From the NCBI RefSeq assembly GCF_900128965.1, contig NZ_FQUL01000012.1, positions 1 through 61,476 of the forward strand: a stretch of 61,476 nucleotides of DNA, read 5' to 3'. Shown here in pieces: positions 1 to 9,303 of this stretch (positions are counted from its first letter, which is position 1; each line of letters begins with the position of its first letter). The notes under the pieces are model-generated. The model saw only the letters and a program-made list of their open reading frames with translations, was not told the DNA's origin and ran no database searches. The stretch comes from Ferrithrix thermotolerans DSM 19514. Its GTDB lineage: Bacteria; Actinomycetota; Acidimicrobiia; Acidimicrobiales; Acidimicrobiaceae. Position numbers and translations under genes: made by a program.

Positions 1-403
1 TGACCGTCGAGGGAGAGACACCAGTTGCTGCTGCCATGCTCGCCGTTGACCAATGGGTCGAGCCGTCCGGTGGGGCGGTTGTCGTCGTCAACTCGATGAT
101 CTTGGCGATCGTGTCATCCCCATAGATACGTGGCGCCCCAGATCGTGGCGCATCGGCAAGCGTTGCGACCCCGAACAGAGCGAGCCTTCTTCTCCACAGC
201 GAGACCGTCTGTGCAAAGAGCGAGAGCCGTCGTGCAATCTCGACGGTCCCTACCCCCTCGTCTGTGTAGAGCGCGATCTTGGCGCGACGAACGTGTGCCT
301 GTGGGGCCGTCGTCCGACGAACGAGTGCTTCGAGACGCGCCCGCTCCTCAAATGAGAGCTTGACGTGGTAGACAATGGACCGCCCGCCGACGCGCTTCTT
401 CGG
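1..403 (-). pseudogene. IS630-family transposase, N-terminal fragment
   Basis: Read on the minus strand, this frame is open from position 403 to the left window edge. It encodes a helix-turn-helix N-terminus (KLSFEERARLEALV, then VRRAKIALYTDEGVGTVEIA, then LSLFAQTVSLWRRR) typical of IS630-type transposases, followed by the linker ending TGVSPSTV. No good start codon follows the in-frame TAG at 404-406, so the 5' end looks damaged or fused to neighbouring debris. The catalytic DDE domain would lie left of the window. The family call rests on the motif pattern only. Confidence 0.6.
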
Positions 404-496
404 CTACTTGGTGTGCGCCTCGACGTGTCCCATCAGTGAACCCCTTGCAAGGGAGAGACCAGATAGTACCCTTGGAGAGAATGAAACACCATCCTC

Positions 497-844
497 TCAT
501 TGTAGGGAAATTGTAGGGAACTTGTGGCACAGGGCACTGGTGTCCACATCACTCCATGACGGGGAAGAACAGTTCCCATCTCTACACTCCCACCTACGTT
601 TGTGCCAGATGAGCCTGACGGGACGGCCAAAGCTTTGTAGGTCATAGAGCTCTACCAGGGAGGTGGTTCCCTTGGAGTAACTCATCCCATTACAGACTGG
701 GCATTTTGGCCGTTCACCTCGACACTCGATATGGACTCGCAAGGGTGCCTTTGAGCCCTCATCAGCTGGATCCTCAACCCCAATCAAATTGACATCCTTT
801 AACCCGAGCAAGATCTCTGCAATTCGGATAGGAGTTTGTTGCAC
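497..844 (-). pseudogene. ISL3-family transposase, N-terminal ~100 residues only
   Basis: It starts at a GTG with GGAGG six bases upstream. The N-terminus carries the ISL3 zinc-ribbon pattern: CRGERPKCPVC, then LQSFGRPVRLIWHKRRWEC, then a further Cys pair (CRDGNC). A full ISL3 transposase is around 400 residues or more and has a DDE catalytic domain. This one stops at 115 codons, with the last dozen residues unlike the family. The catalytic part is absent, so it cannot be active. It was probably cut by an insertion or deletion joining it to the IS630 fragment. Confidence 0.7.
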
Positions 845-968
845 AGGGGTCCTCCAGGTTTTGAGTTCTAGCTAACCCCATTCTGGCAGAACCCCTGTGC
901 CTCTCTCAAGTTCACCCCTGGTGCGTGGCTACACCTGACTAAATTCCCCACTTAAATCCGAAGTCCCG
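497..968 (-). mobile_element. ISL3-family element, truncated left-hand copy
   Basis: One terminus lies at about 967-968 (read on the minus strand it begins GGGACTTCGGATTTAAGTGG). About 125 bp of non-coding end sequence then leads to the transposase start at 844. The same end, inverted, appears at 61348-61476. The homology with the right-hand copy begins abruptly at the GGGACTTCGG boundary, and flanking bases differ, which defines the terminus. The element is truncated inside the transposase gene, near 500-530, where the IS630 debris begins. Confidence 0.75.
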
Positions 969-973
969 ATAAA

Positions 974-1351
974 GTGCTCCTCAGCGTCGATGAGGCGGCG
1001 ATCCTGCTTGGGATCACTCGATCAACGGCCTATCGAGCGATCGCAACGGATACCTTCCCAGTTCCCATCATCAAAGTCGGCGGGCAGTGGCGTGTCTCGC
1101 GAGAGGCGCTTCGACGAATTCTGGATGGGGAGGCGCCAGGGGCTTACCAGCCGGCCTGCAAACAGAATTCACAGATTGCGCTTACCAGAGCCAAGAGCGA
1201 TCTTCAGACACGAGAGCCAGCTCAGTCGGAATCTGTCGTCTGCCCGGCCTGTGGTTTTCCGAGATCCGCGTCCATGGGGGTTCCCTCTCCAAGCTGTCGA
1301 CCCATATGTTCGGCTGCACGCCTATCTTCTTCGGGAACCGAGTCGGTGTAG
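974..1351 (+). CDS. Excisionase-like helix-turn-helix protein, 5' end cut by ISL3
   Basis: The first ~55 residues form a MerR/excisionase-type helix-turn-helix (LLSVDEAAILLGITRSTAYR, then VGGQWRVSREALRRILDGE) of the kind carried next to tyrosine integrases. The only in-frame start, GTG at 974, sits six bases from the ISL3 terminus and has no convincing ribosome-binding site. The original promoter and perhaps the first codons were therefore replaced by the insertion. The C-terminal ~65 residues have no recognisable domain and overlap the 3' end of the convergent integrase gene by 130 bp, so the natural end may be shorter. It is probably a relic of the same integrative element as the integrase. 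Confidence 0.55.
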   Translation: MLLSVDEAAILLGITRSTAYRAIATDTFPVPIIKVGGQWRVSREALRRILDGEAPGAYQPACKQNSQIALTRAKSDLQTREPAQSESVVCPACGFPRSASMGVPSPSCRPICSAARLSSSGTESV

Positions 1352-2443
1352 TGGCGAGCCATAACCGAATTTGTCCACCCGAGTCGCGACTGCTTCTGCT
1401 TCTCTGAGATCACAGCATCGAGCGCAGTTGCTTGAAAGTGCCGCAGTGAATGTAGGTGGATATCTCTGGCGATCTGCGAACGCGCCCTTGCCTTCATAAA
1501 ACCATGCGAGATCGAGTCGGGATGAGGCGGTGTCGAGCCACCTGGCGCAAAGGAAAAGGCGAAGGCGTTGGCATCGAGTGTCAAATCCGCATCCTGATCT
1601 AAGTTCCCTTGGATCTCGCGCAGTCTGAGAAGTTCATCCAGGGTTCGCTCATCGATTGCAACACTTCGTATGCTGGCCCTCGTCTTTGGCGACTTTACAG
1701 TTGCGCTCCCCTTATTCGATACAATCGACTCATCAATGCGAATGGTGCCGAGTGTGAGATCACAATCGTTCCAACGGATAGCACAGGCCTCGCCCCTACG
1801 CATGTCGGTGGCAGCGATGATGCGAAGAATACAACTGGTTCGTGGATCCAGGCTTTGGGCTGCAACAAGCAACCTCTGCACCTCATCAAGTGAAGGAGCC
1901 CTCACTGGCGTGTGAGACTCAATCGACCAACTAGGCATCTTGGTATTTGCAATTGGGTTGGGCAAAGCCCCACCGCTCCACTTTCGAGCCAGACGGCACG
2001 CTCTTCCAAGTACCGCTCTGACTCGGCGGACACTTGCCTCAGCGAGTCCTTCGTCCTTCAAGCTTCGAAGGTACTTCTCAACGTCATAGGATGACAACGA
2101 GGAGATGCGTCTTCGACCAATGGAGTCTCTGATCTTCACCTTCCATAGACTCTCGTATCTACGTGTCGTGGATGGAGAAAGATCTGCCCAGCCATTGTCG
2201 CGCCAGGCAATGATCGCGTCATTGATGGTGGTGGTCGAATTCTATTGTAATTCGGTCTCAACGATTGGTGCTGGCTTTGCCTCCTGCTCCGAGACCAGCC
2301 GGGCCAAGCTCTCGTTCGGCCTGGCGCTTCGTGCCGCGGAAGCGAACGTAGCGATGCTTGACCTTTCCCAGGCTGTCTCGACCCACGAACACACGCAGTT
2401 CCCAGGTGTCCGGTTAGGCCACGAGCCGCATGCTTCCTGCCAT
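1222..2443 (-). pseudogene. Tyrosine recombinase/integrase, broken in its N-terminal third
   Basis: The intended start is ATG at 2443, preceded by GGAGG with five-base spacing. The protein then stops at TAA (2414-2416), loses frame by one base near 2300-2312, and meets a TAG at 2242-2244. Joining the frames gives a normal integrase: an Arm-binding N-terminus (DTWELRVFVGRDSLGKVKHR), a SAM-like core-binding domain, and a catalytic domain. The 3' part from 2139 downwards is open for 305 codons and keeps the catalytic set: Arg in DMRRGEACAIRW, LHSLRH, and Tyr in MARHYTD, with LGW in place of LGH. The gene starts 80 bp from the 3' end of tRNA-Ile, the usual place for an integrase of a tRNA-integrated element. 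It is inactive as read. Confidence 0.85.
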
Positions 2444-2523
2444 CGATTCCTCCAACTTCAAACCCCTTGTTGGGTTTTCTGATGGGTTCATCTTTTCACA
2501 AGTAAGGCCTATAGCCTCTGACC

Positions 2524-2599
<76 letters not shown>

Positions 2600-2603
2600 C
2601 TAG

Positions 2604-2676
2604 CTCCGGGGGAGAGACTCGAACTCTCAACCTAACGGTTAACAGCCGCTTGCTCTGCCGATTGAGCTACCCCGGA
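2604..2676 (-). tRNA. tRNA-Asn(GUU)
   Basis: The minus strand gives a cloverleaf with acceptor TCCGGGG paired to CCCCGGA, D-stem GCTC/GAGC, anticodon loop CTGTTAA (anticodon GUU) and T-arm GAGAG-TTCGAGT-CTCTC. CCA is not encoded. It lies four bases upstream of tRNA-Ile, so the two are probably one transcript. Confidence 0.9.
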
Positions 2677-2721
2677 ATCTCAAACTACGCTAGCAGGTGT
2701 CGTGGTAAAATCATGCCAACT

Positions 2722-3630
2722 TTAGTCGCGAACTGCTGCTTTTAACTGCTCCACAACGTCAGAGCGTCTGAGCCTATTTATAGCTCGGGTCTCGATCTGT
2801 CTAACACGTTCGCGCGACACCGAGAACCGTTTGGAGGTCTCCTCCAGGTTATGAATCTTGGAGTCGTCAAGCCCAAATCGAAACCTTAGAATCTCCTGCT
2901 CGTGCGGGGTAAGCGCAGACATGCTCTTCTCGAGAGCCTCCCTTAGGTCTTGTCTTAAGATGGATTCATCAACAGGTTCGCTTTCTTCATCGCTATATAC
3001 CTCTAGCAACGTAGCATCTCCCTCCTGCGATAGAGGGGACTCCAAGGAGACGACGTCAAGGAGGAGACGGCTGAGCTCCCCGAACTTCTCAACCGATACC
3101 CCCATAGCCTTTGCAACTTCCTCAACTGAAGGCTCTCGCCCAAGGCGTTGCTCAAGGTCTCTTCGCACCTTGTTTAATTCGACGAGTTGATCATGGACGT
3201 GAACTGGAACTCGAATACCTCTGCCTTGTCCTGTGATGGCGGCAGACATGGCTTGCTTTATCCAGTGCGTCGCATAGGTAGAGAAACGGAATCCCCTGTC
3301 AATATCAAACTTCTCCACCGCTCGCATAAGACCCAGATTTCCCTCTTGTATGAGATCGAGCATCGGGATACCTAGTCCCTGGTATCTCCTCGCAATAGAC
3401 ACCACTAGACGCAGGTTTGCTCTTGTGAACTCCTCTTTGGCTTCCTCAACCCTTTTGAACAAATCCTTTTCTTCGTCGGTGAAGCTCTTTTGGTCTCGAC
3501 CAAGAAGATGCCAGCCACTTTTGATCGTTCGCGCTAATTCGATCTCGCGTTCAAGAGAGAGAAGGGGGGTCTGCCCTATCTCCTTTAGATAAGCTTTCAA
3601 GGAAGCGTCTTGGACTGAGTTTCCATTCAT
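2722..3630 (-). CDS. RNA polymerase sigma factor, SigA/RpoD family (group 1 or 2)
   Basis: The 302-residue protein directs RNA polymerase to promoters. Region 1.2 is at ~8-40 (LKAYLKEIGQTPLLS), region 2 at ~70-140 (NLRLVVSIARRY, LDLIQEGNLGLMRAVEKFD), region 3 at ~150-225, and region 4 with its helix-turn-helix at ~240-300 (RFSVSRERVRQIETRAINRL). Region 1.1 is absent. It lies 34 bp downstream of dnaG, the macromolecular-synthesis operon arrangement, which argues for a primary sigma factor. However, the promoter-melting motif usually read as YATWWIRQA is YATHWIKQA here (His122, Trp123). That could mean a group 2 factor or a lineage variant. Confidence 0.9.
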   Translation of the reverse strand: MNGNSVQDASLKAYLKEIGQTPLLSLEREIELARTIKSGWHLLGRDQKSFTDEEKDLFKRVEEAKEEFTRANLRLVVSIARRYQGLGIPMLDLIQEGNLGLMRAVEKFDIDRGFRFSTYATHWIKQAMSAAITGQGRGIRVPVHVHDQLVELNKVRRDLEQRLGREPSVEEVAKAMGVSVEKFGELSRLLLDVVSLESPLSQEGDATLLEVYSDEESEPVDESILRQDLREALEKSMSALTPHEQEILRFRFGLDDSKIHNLEETSKRFSVSRERVRQIETRAINRLRRSDVVEQLKAAVRD

Positions 3631-3664
3631 CTAATTCCCACCGTATAAGTGTCCTAGCTTCACT

Positions 3665-5473
3665 CTACTTGCTAGATCTGACCTCCAATAACCAAGAGAT
3701 AAGCTCACCGGTGTGTGCAGGCACATCCACACCCGAACCAATAGCTTCAACCAGTCTCCTAGCCTGCGCAATCCGCGACGACAGCGTCAAAAGATCCCCC
3801 TCAACATCGCCTCTTTTTAGACGCTGGGTTATCGACTCAAGCTCGTAGAGAGCCTCCCTTGAAACGAATGTCGCCAAAACATCTAAGATCTCCGAGACCG
3901 GTGGATCGGCGATCAACCGATAAAAAAGGTCGGAGAGATCGCCACCTACGTCAGACAGTCTTGAAGCTGCTTCAGACACAGAGGAGCAGTTACCAACGAT
4001 CGTTGCAAGCTCAGCAAACTCCGATACCCTAAACAACTGGGGCACGACGATCTCCGAAAGCTCCCCTGGATCATTTATAAGATGCCTTAGTGTCTCCAGG
4101 GCAGCTCTATCCCCCTCGGAAACGGCCCATCGCCCCTTTGTCTGCGCGTCTTCTGACGGGACTCCCCGCCTTGCAACTTTAGCCCGCCGCTCGACACGGC
4201 CTTTTAGCTCGGAAAAGCTAATCTTGGTCGCATCTGCGATCAGTCCAAGATACTCCGATCGTACAAGTGGAGATGGGTGTTCGATCAGCATGGAGATAGC
4301 TTCGTCTGCGACCTTCGCTCTTTGTTCAGAGGTGGTCATGTCAGCACCTTCAAACAACCTTGACAACCTAAACATAAGATAGGGAGACGCATCTTCTATC
4401 ATCTTTGGAAGTAACTCTGGGTTGTCCTTGGCAACTTCAGCAGGATCCTTACCATATGGAACCTTTGCAACGTAGATCTGGATGTTAAAGTTCTTTTCAA
4501 ACTTGTAAAACCGCTCCGCCGCATTTTGTCCAGCACTGTCTGCGTCGAATGATAGTACTATGCGTTTGGCAAAGTTCTTGAGTCGTTCAAAGTGCTCGTC
4601 AGAGAGAGCGGTCCCACAAGTAGCGACCGCGTTTTCTACACCGGCCTGCCAAAGTCCGACAACATCGGTATAGCCCTCGCAAACGACCACTTCGTTCCTA
4701 GCGACGATCGTGGAACGAGCTAGGTCTAAACCATAAAGTACGCGTCTCTTATGGTAAAGATAGGTCTCCGGTGAGTTTTTATACTTGGGGAGCGGGTAAC
4801 TGCTCTTTTCTTGAATCTCCGGCAAGATCCTGCCTCCAAATGCTACGACACGTCCAGTGGCATCAGAGATAGGAAACATCACCCTGCCGCGAAAGTGATC
4901 TCGCACCAGCCCGCGGTCGTCTTTGTAGCCAAGGCCAACTTCTACAAAATCTTCGGCCGAGGCGCCTATGGCTCTTTGTAGTAGATCAGCCTCTTCTGGA
5001 GCAAATCCTATGCCAAAGCGATCTATCGCCTCTTGTGTGATACCCCTAGACCTAAGGTACTCCCGTGCCTCTCTTCCAACCGTGTTATCCGCAAGAGTTT
5101 TGGCAAACCATTGTTGCGCTCTAGAGAGCAAGGAGAGATGGCTCTCTCTCTTGCTCTTGGAGGCCTTTGAAGGTGAGGAAACCTCAATTAGCTGTATTCC
5201 AGATCTTCTAGCTAGATGCTCAAGAGCCTCTTGAAAATCGACTCTTAGGGTCTGCATTACAAATGAAATAGCGTCACCTGATGCCTGACAGCCGAAGCAG
5301 TAGTAGAGACCTTGTTCGGGATTCACAGAGAACGACGGTGTGCCTTCAGAGTGAAACGGACAAAGCCCCACAAACCTTCGACCCACTCTCTTTAGGGGTA
5401 CCTGCTCACTCACTAACGCCACCATATCGGTAGCGGTTAAGACCCTCTCCTTGTCGTCGTCTGAATAGGCCAT
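3665..5473 (-). CDS. dnaG: DNA primase
   Basis: It makes the RNA primers for lagging-strand synthesis. The 602-residue protein has the N-terminal CHC2 zinc finger (Cys38, His41, Cys59, Cys62), then the catalytic core with the TOPRIM fold (VVVCEGYTDVVGLWQAGVEN, then the acidic IVLSFDADSAGQ at ~265-320). The C-terminal ~150 residues form the weakly conserved helicase-binding domain. Length is normal for the family. The sigma factor gene follows 34 bp downstream, so the two are probably co-transcribed. Confidence 0.95.
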   Translation of the reverse strand: MAYSDDDKERVLTATDMVALVSEQVPLKRVGRRFVGLCPFHSEGTPSFSVNPEQGLYYCFGCQASGDAISFVMQTLRVDFQEALEHLARRSGIQLIEVSSPSKASKSKRESHLSLLSRAQQWFAKTLADNTVGREAREYLRSRGITQEAIDRFGIGFAPEEADLLQRAIGASAEDFVEVGLGYKDDRGLVRDHFRGRVMFPISDATGRVVAFGGRILPEIQEKSSYPLPKYKNSPETYLYHKRRVLYGLDLARSTIVARNEVVVCEGYTDVVGLWQAGVENAVATCGTALSDEHFERLKNFAKRIVLSFDADSAGQNAAERFYKFEKNFNIQIYVAKVPYGKDPAEVAKDNPELLPKMIEDASPYLMFRLSRLFEGADMTTSEQRAKVADEAISMLIEHPSPLVRSEYLGLIADATKISFSELKGRVERRAKVARRGVPSEDAQTKGRWAVSEGDRAALETLRHLINDPGELSEIVVPQLFRVSEFAELATIVGNCSSVSEAASRLSDVGGDLSDLFYRLIADPPVSEILDVLATFVSREALYELESITQRLKRGDVEGDLLTLSSRIAQARRLVEAIGSGVDVPAHTGELISWLLEVRSSK

Positions 5474-5801
5474 CGTGCCAAGTTATCTTAGTGCTGTTGC
5501 GGGCCACATCTGAGATCTCCTTGGCAGGACCCATCCAGCTCTAAAAAGTTACCTAACTCTGGCTCTCAACGAGACCCCCTATTACCTCCTTCACCTGCGA
5601 TCAGATGAACGCTGCACCGCAGCACACAATAGATGCGAACTCCAAATCTGCAAGTGCGACGGCCAGTTTTGGGTGTTTTAAGGACCACCCAAAGAGCTAT
5701 CGGAGTTCAAAACAATCAAAACTACTGGGACGATATAGGATGATTGAGACTGCTTATTTGTTATCTGTCTTCGGCAATACTCTAAATCAAAGGTACCACA
5801 T
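5474..5801 (+). other. Intergenic region between divergent dnaG and the B12-type regulator
   Basis: This 328-bp stretch must hold the promoters of both genes. I see no convincing gene: a 68-codon frame at 5605-5811 looks like chance and runs into the regulator. I could not assign a clear -35/-10 pair or an operator. Confidence 0.5.
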
Positions 5802-6653
5802 ATGGACTTGAAAGACGCGGCAAACCAGTTGGGAGTACACTACCAAACCGCCTATCAGTGGGTGAGGGAAGGAAAGTTGCGCGCGGAAAAAATCGGAGCA
5901 TCTTACAACGTTGACGAGGAAGACCTTCGTCAACTCATCCAACAACGGTCCAAACCCGCACCACCGCCCCCAAAGGTCAAGGTCAGAGACTGGCACCAGC
6001 AGAAAGAGAAGCTACTTGGACACCTGCTAAGAGGCGAGGAACTCCAAGCGCGATCACAGGTGCAGCGCCTGGCCGATGGTAACGTCTCAGTAGTGGAGAT
6101 CTGCGAGCAGCTACTGAGTCCTGCACTAGCGGAGATTGGAGAGAGATGGGCAGAAGGATCTCTCACGATAGCCGAGGAACATAGAGCATCCGCCATCGTT
6201 GAACGATCCCTTGCAAACCTCATGCTAAGCCCAGCTGGACGCCCTAAGGGGGTGGTCGTGGTAGCCACTCCACCAGGAGACGAACACTCTCTTCCAGCCA
6301 CTATGGCCACAGCAGCTCTTCGCAACAACCGATGGATTACTCATCATCTAGGTACACAGGTCCCAGCAGATGACCTTGTCAAGATCTCAAAAGATACGGG
6401 GGCCGATCTAGTCGTACTAACCGTTACCAACCCCCAAGCCCTTCAAGCAGCCAAGTCCCTCGAAAAAAGACTCGAAGAAGAAGGGATCCCATATCTAACG
6501 GGAGGCATGGGATCCAGACTAGGAGATCTGCTCGCCGCTATCGAGGCAAAAAGCTGGACCAATAGCAGTTCTAACGCTTTGAGCGAAGAACCGCATGCGC
6601 AGCGGAGAGACGAGCGATCGGCACACGGTACGGAGAACAGCTTACGTAACTAA
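5802..6653 (+). CDS. CarH-like regulator: MerR/excisionase HTH plus B12-binding domain
   Basis: Residues 1-48 form a DNA-binding helix-turn-helix (MDLKDAANQLGVHYQTAYQW). Residues ~68-142 are the helical B12-capping domain, and ~150-250 the Rossmann-like B12-binding domain. The capping domain has Trp116 followed nine residues later by Glu126-His127, the Wx9EH pattern of CarH photoreceptors. His162 in PPGDEHSLPATM is at the place of the cobalt-ligating His, although the glycine of the usual E/DxHxxG is proline. CarH proteins use adenosylcobalamin to sense light and repress genes in the dark; here a light or B12 role is inference. The last ~27 codons overlap the 3' end of convergent ppdK. Confidence 0.8.
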   Translation: MDLKDAANQLGVHYQTAYQWVREGKLRAEKIGASYNVDEEDLRQLIQQRSKPAPPPPKVKVRDWHQQKEKLLGHLLRGEELQARSQVQRLADGNVSVVEICEQLLSPALAEIGERWAEGSLTIAEEHRASAIVERSLANLMLSPAGRPKGVVVVATPPGDEHSLPATMATAALRNNRWITHHLGTQVPADDLVKISKDTGADLVVLTVTNPQALQAAKSLEKRLEEEGIPYLTGGMGSRLGDLLAAIEAKSWTNSSSNALSEEPHAQRRDERSAHGTENSLRN

Positions 6654-9192
6654 CTCCAGCTTCATAGAACGTCTCTATCGAGGCTGGATCTCCACCGTGT
6701 TCACCACAGACACCTACCTTTAAGTCAGACTTGGCAGACCTACCTCGTTCGATGCCCATACGCACCAGTTCTCCCACGCCATCTGGGTCGACAACCTTGA
6801 ACGGATTGTTATGCAGAAGTCCCTTTTCGAGGTATGAACTCATGAGACGGCCCTCTACGTCGTCTCTTGAAAATCCGAAAGTCATCTGTGTAAGGTCATT
6901 AGTGCCAAAGGAGAAAAACTCTGCGAAGGTAGCTATCTCTTGAGCTCTAATTGCTGCTCTAGGTGTCTCTATCATCGTACCGATGGTTATATCCAGATCC
7001 TTAGCCCCTAGCTCGTCAATCACATCTTGCGCCCAAGATCGAGCCAGCTTTAGCTCTTCGCTTCCAACAACCAAGGGAACCATGATCTCGACCTTTGGAT
7101 CTCCACCTTCAGCTCGAAGCGTCTGCGCAGCCTGAACGAGCGCTCTCACCTGCATTGCATAGAGACCTGGCTTAATCACTCCAAGTCGGACCCCACGGGT
7201 ACCTAGCATCGGGTTTACCTCATGCCAAGAGCGAGCTGCGCCTAGAAGTCGTTCTTCTTCCTCGCTTAGACCTTCCACTGCCTGCTTTACCATTAAGTGC
7301 TCGACATCGGGCAGGAACTCGTGCAAAGGTGGATCCAACAAACGAACCGTCACCGGCAGTCCACTCATCGCCCTAAGGATCTCGAGAAAGTCATCTCTTT
7401 GTGCAACCCGCAACTCTTCAAGTGCGGCCGCTTCTTCATCTTCGGTATCGGCCAGGATCATCCTCCTAACAATCGGCAATCGATCTTCACGTAAGAACAT
7501 GTGCTCTGTTCTGCAGAGCCCTATTCCCTCGGCCCCAAAAAAAGCCGCCACCGTTGCGTCTTCTCCGTTATCTGCGTTGGCTCTAACTGCAAGTTTGGAA
7601 CGTCTGATCTCATCCGCCCAACTCAGGATCGTGTTGAACTCCGAGGTCGGCTCGGCTGCACTTAGCCTCACGGCACCGAGCACCACCTCACCAGATGTTC
7701 CATCGATAGAGATGATATCGCCGTCGTGCACAGTGGTTTCGCCTACCTGGAAGAATCTTTCAGCCACTTTGATCGCTTCGGCTCCTACTACAGCCGGCTT
7801 CCCCCACCCTCTGGCCACCACAGCAGCGTGTGAGACGAGGCCCCCACGGGTCGTAAGGACGCCCTGAGCAGCCAGCATTCCTTGGACATCGTCGGGAGAG
7901 GTTTCTTTCCTAACCAGGATCACCTTCTCTCCATGTTGAACACGAAGAACGGCATCATATGAAGAAAAACACACTTTACCTACGGCCGCTCCGGGAGATG
8001 CTCCTAGACCCTTGGTTAGCACCTTATAGTTGTCGTCGGCAAACTGAGGGTGAAGGACTTGGTCTAGGTGGTCGCCGGTGATTCGAAGAACCGCCTCCGT
8101 CTTGTTGAGCTTGATCCATTCGTCCTGGGTCATCTCAACGGCCATCTTAAGCGCTGCAACCCCAGTGCGTTTACCCACGCGAGTCTGAAGCATCCAGAGT
8201 TTGCCTTGTTCTATGGTGAACTCAGTATCGCACATGTCTCGGTAGTGGCTCTCGAGTCTGTGAAATATGTCGACGAGCTGATCGAAAACCTCTGGGAAAC
8301 GGTCTTTTAGAGCAACTAGGTGCTCTGTATTCCTTACTCCCGCAACGACGTCTTCACCTTGCGCGTTTACGAGAAAGTCACCGTAGATCCCTTTCTCCCC
8401 GGTAGCTGGATCACGTGTAAAGCCCACTCCGGTCCCAGAGTTGTTGTCACGATTGCCAAAGACCATCGCCTGCACATTTACTGCAGTGCCAAGATCATCG
8501 GAGATTCCCTCTCGTCTTCTATAGGCTTTCGCCCTTTCTCCGTTCCATGAACCAAACACGGCCGAAATGGCCCCTTTTAGTTGAGCAGTTGGATCGCTCG
8601 GAAACTCTTTCGAGGTCTCACGCTCGACAATCTCTTTGAACGAGACAATTAGTGACTTAAGTGCATCGACGGGAACATCGGCGTCGGTCTCTGCGCCCAC
8701 TTTTTCCTTGGTCTCTTCAAAGAGTAGATCCATCTCTGAAGGATCCAGTCCCAGGACAATTCTTGAGTACATCTGGATAAATCTTCTATAGGAGTCGTAG
8801 GCAAATCGTTGGTCGTTCGTCGCCTCGGCCAGACCTTCGACGCTCTCGTCATTTAGACCAAGATTTAAGACAGTGTCCATCATCCCCGGCATCGAAAACT
8901 TCGCGCCAGAGCGAACCGAGACCAATAAGGGGTCATTTGGATCGCCGAGCCTACGACCCATCTTGAGCTCAAGTTCAGACAAGGCCTTCTCTAGTTCGTC
9001 ATCCAGGCCTACGGGCCATCCCGTCTTCAAATACTCTCGACAGGCATCTGTCGATATGGTGAATCCATGAGGCACCGGTAGTTTGAGCACCGATGTCATC
9101 TCTGCAAGATTGGCACCCTTTCCCCCAAGGAGATCTTTCATCTCCATAGGTGCTCTTTCATGGTGAAAGTCAAAGGGATAGATATATCTCAC
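6571..9192 (-). CDS. ppdK: Pyruvate, phosphate dikinase
   Basis: It interconverts pyruvate, ATP and phosphate with phosphoenolpyruvate, AMP and pyrophosphate, usually toward PEP for gluconeogenesis in bacteria. The 873-residue length is standard. The nucleotide-binding N-terminal domain begins with LLGGKGANLAEMTS; the phosphohistidine domain has the catalytic His in TRGGLVSHAAVVARG (~450); and the C-terminal TIM-barrel has SFGTNDLTQMTFGFSRDD and the catalytic Cys in GVCGEHGGDP (~825). It is monocistronic or follows glyQS after 111 bp. Together with acetyl-CoA synthetase elsewhere in the window it would support growth on small organic acids, which is inference. Confidence 0.95.
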   Translation of the reverse strand: MRYIYPFDFHHERAPMEMKDLLGGKGANLAEMTSVLKLPVPHGFTISTDACREYLKTGWPVGLDDELEKALSELELKMGRRLGDPNDPLLVSVRSGAKFSMPGMMDTVLNLGLNDESVEGLAEATNDQRFAYDSYRRFIQMYSRIVLGLDPSEMDLLFEETKEKVGAETDADVPVDALKSLIVSFKEIVERETSKEFPSDPTAQLKGAISAVFGSWNGERAKAYRRREGISDDLGTAVNVQAMVFGNRDNNSGTGVGFTRDPATGEKGIYGDFLVNAQGEDVVAGVRNTEHLVALKDRFPEVFDQLVDIFHRLESHYRDMCDTEFTIEQGKLWMLQTRVGKRTGVAALKMAVEMTQDEWIKLNKTEAVLRITGDHLDQVLHPQFADDNYKVLTKGLGASPGAAVGKVCFSSYDAVLRVQHGEKVILVRKETSPDDVQGMLAAQGVLTTRGGLVSHAAVVARGWGKPAVVGAEAIKVAERFFQVGETTVHDGDIISIDGTSGEVVLGAVRLSAAEPTSEFNTILSWADEIRRSKLAVRANADNGEDATVAAFFGAEGIGLCRTEHMFLREDRLPIVRRMILADTEDEEAAALEELRVAQRDDFLEILRAMSGLPVTVRLLDPPLHEFLPDVEHLMVKQAVEGLSEEEERLLGAARSWHEVNPMLGTRGVRLGVIKPGLYAMQVRALVQAAQTLRAEGGDPKVEIMVPLVVGSEELKLARSWAQDVIDELGAKDLDITIGTMIETPRAAIRAQEIATFAEFFSFGTNDLTQMTFGFSRDDVEGRLMSSYLEKGLLHNNPFKVVDPDGVGELVRMGIERGRSAKSDLKVGVCGEHGGDPASIETFYEAGVSYVSCSPYRVPIARLSAAHAVLRSKR

Positions 9193-9303
9193 TCAAGCTC
9201 CTAAAATCGCCGACAACCCATTTAGGGACGCCAGCCTAAAACGACGATGAACAGATCACTTAACAATATCAGAGAACTGCATAGAACGGCTATCTTGAAC
9301 GTC

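Noticed and set aside
499-520. Tandem ATTGTAGGGAA copies as a CRISPR-like or iteron repeat
   Set aside because: Only two 11-bp copies without spacers, lying in transposon debris.
5605-5811. 68-codon frame before the CarH-like gene
   Set aside because: No ribosome-binding site, no recognisable domain and it overlaps the real start; treated as chance.
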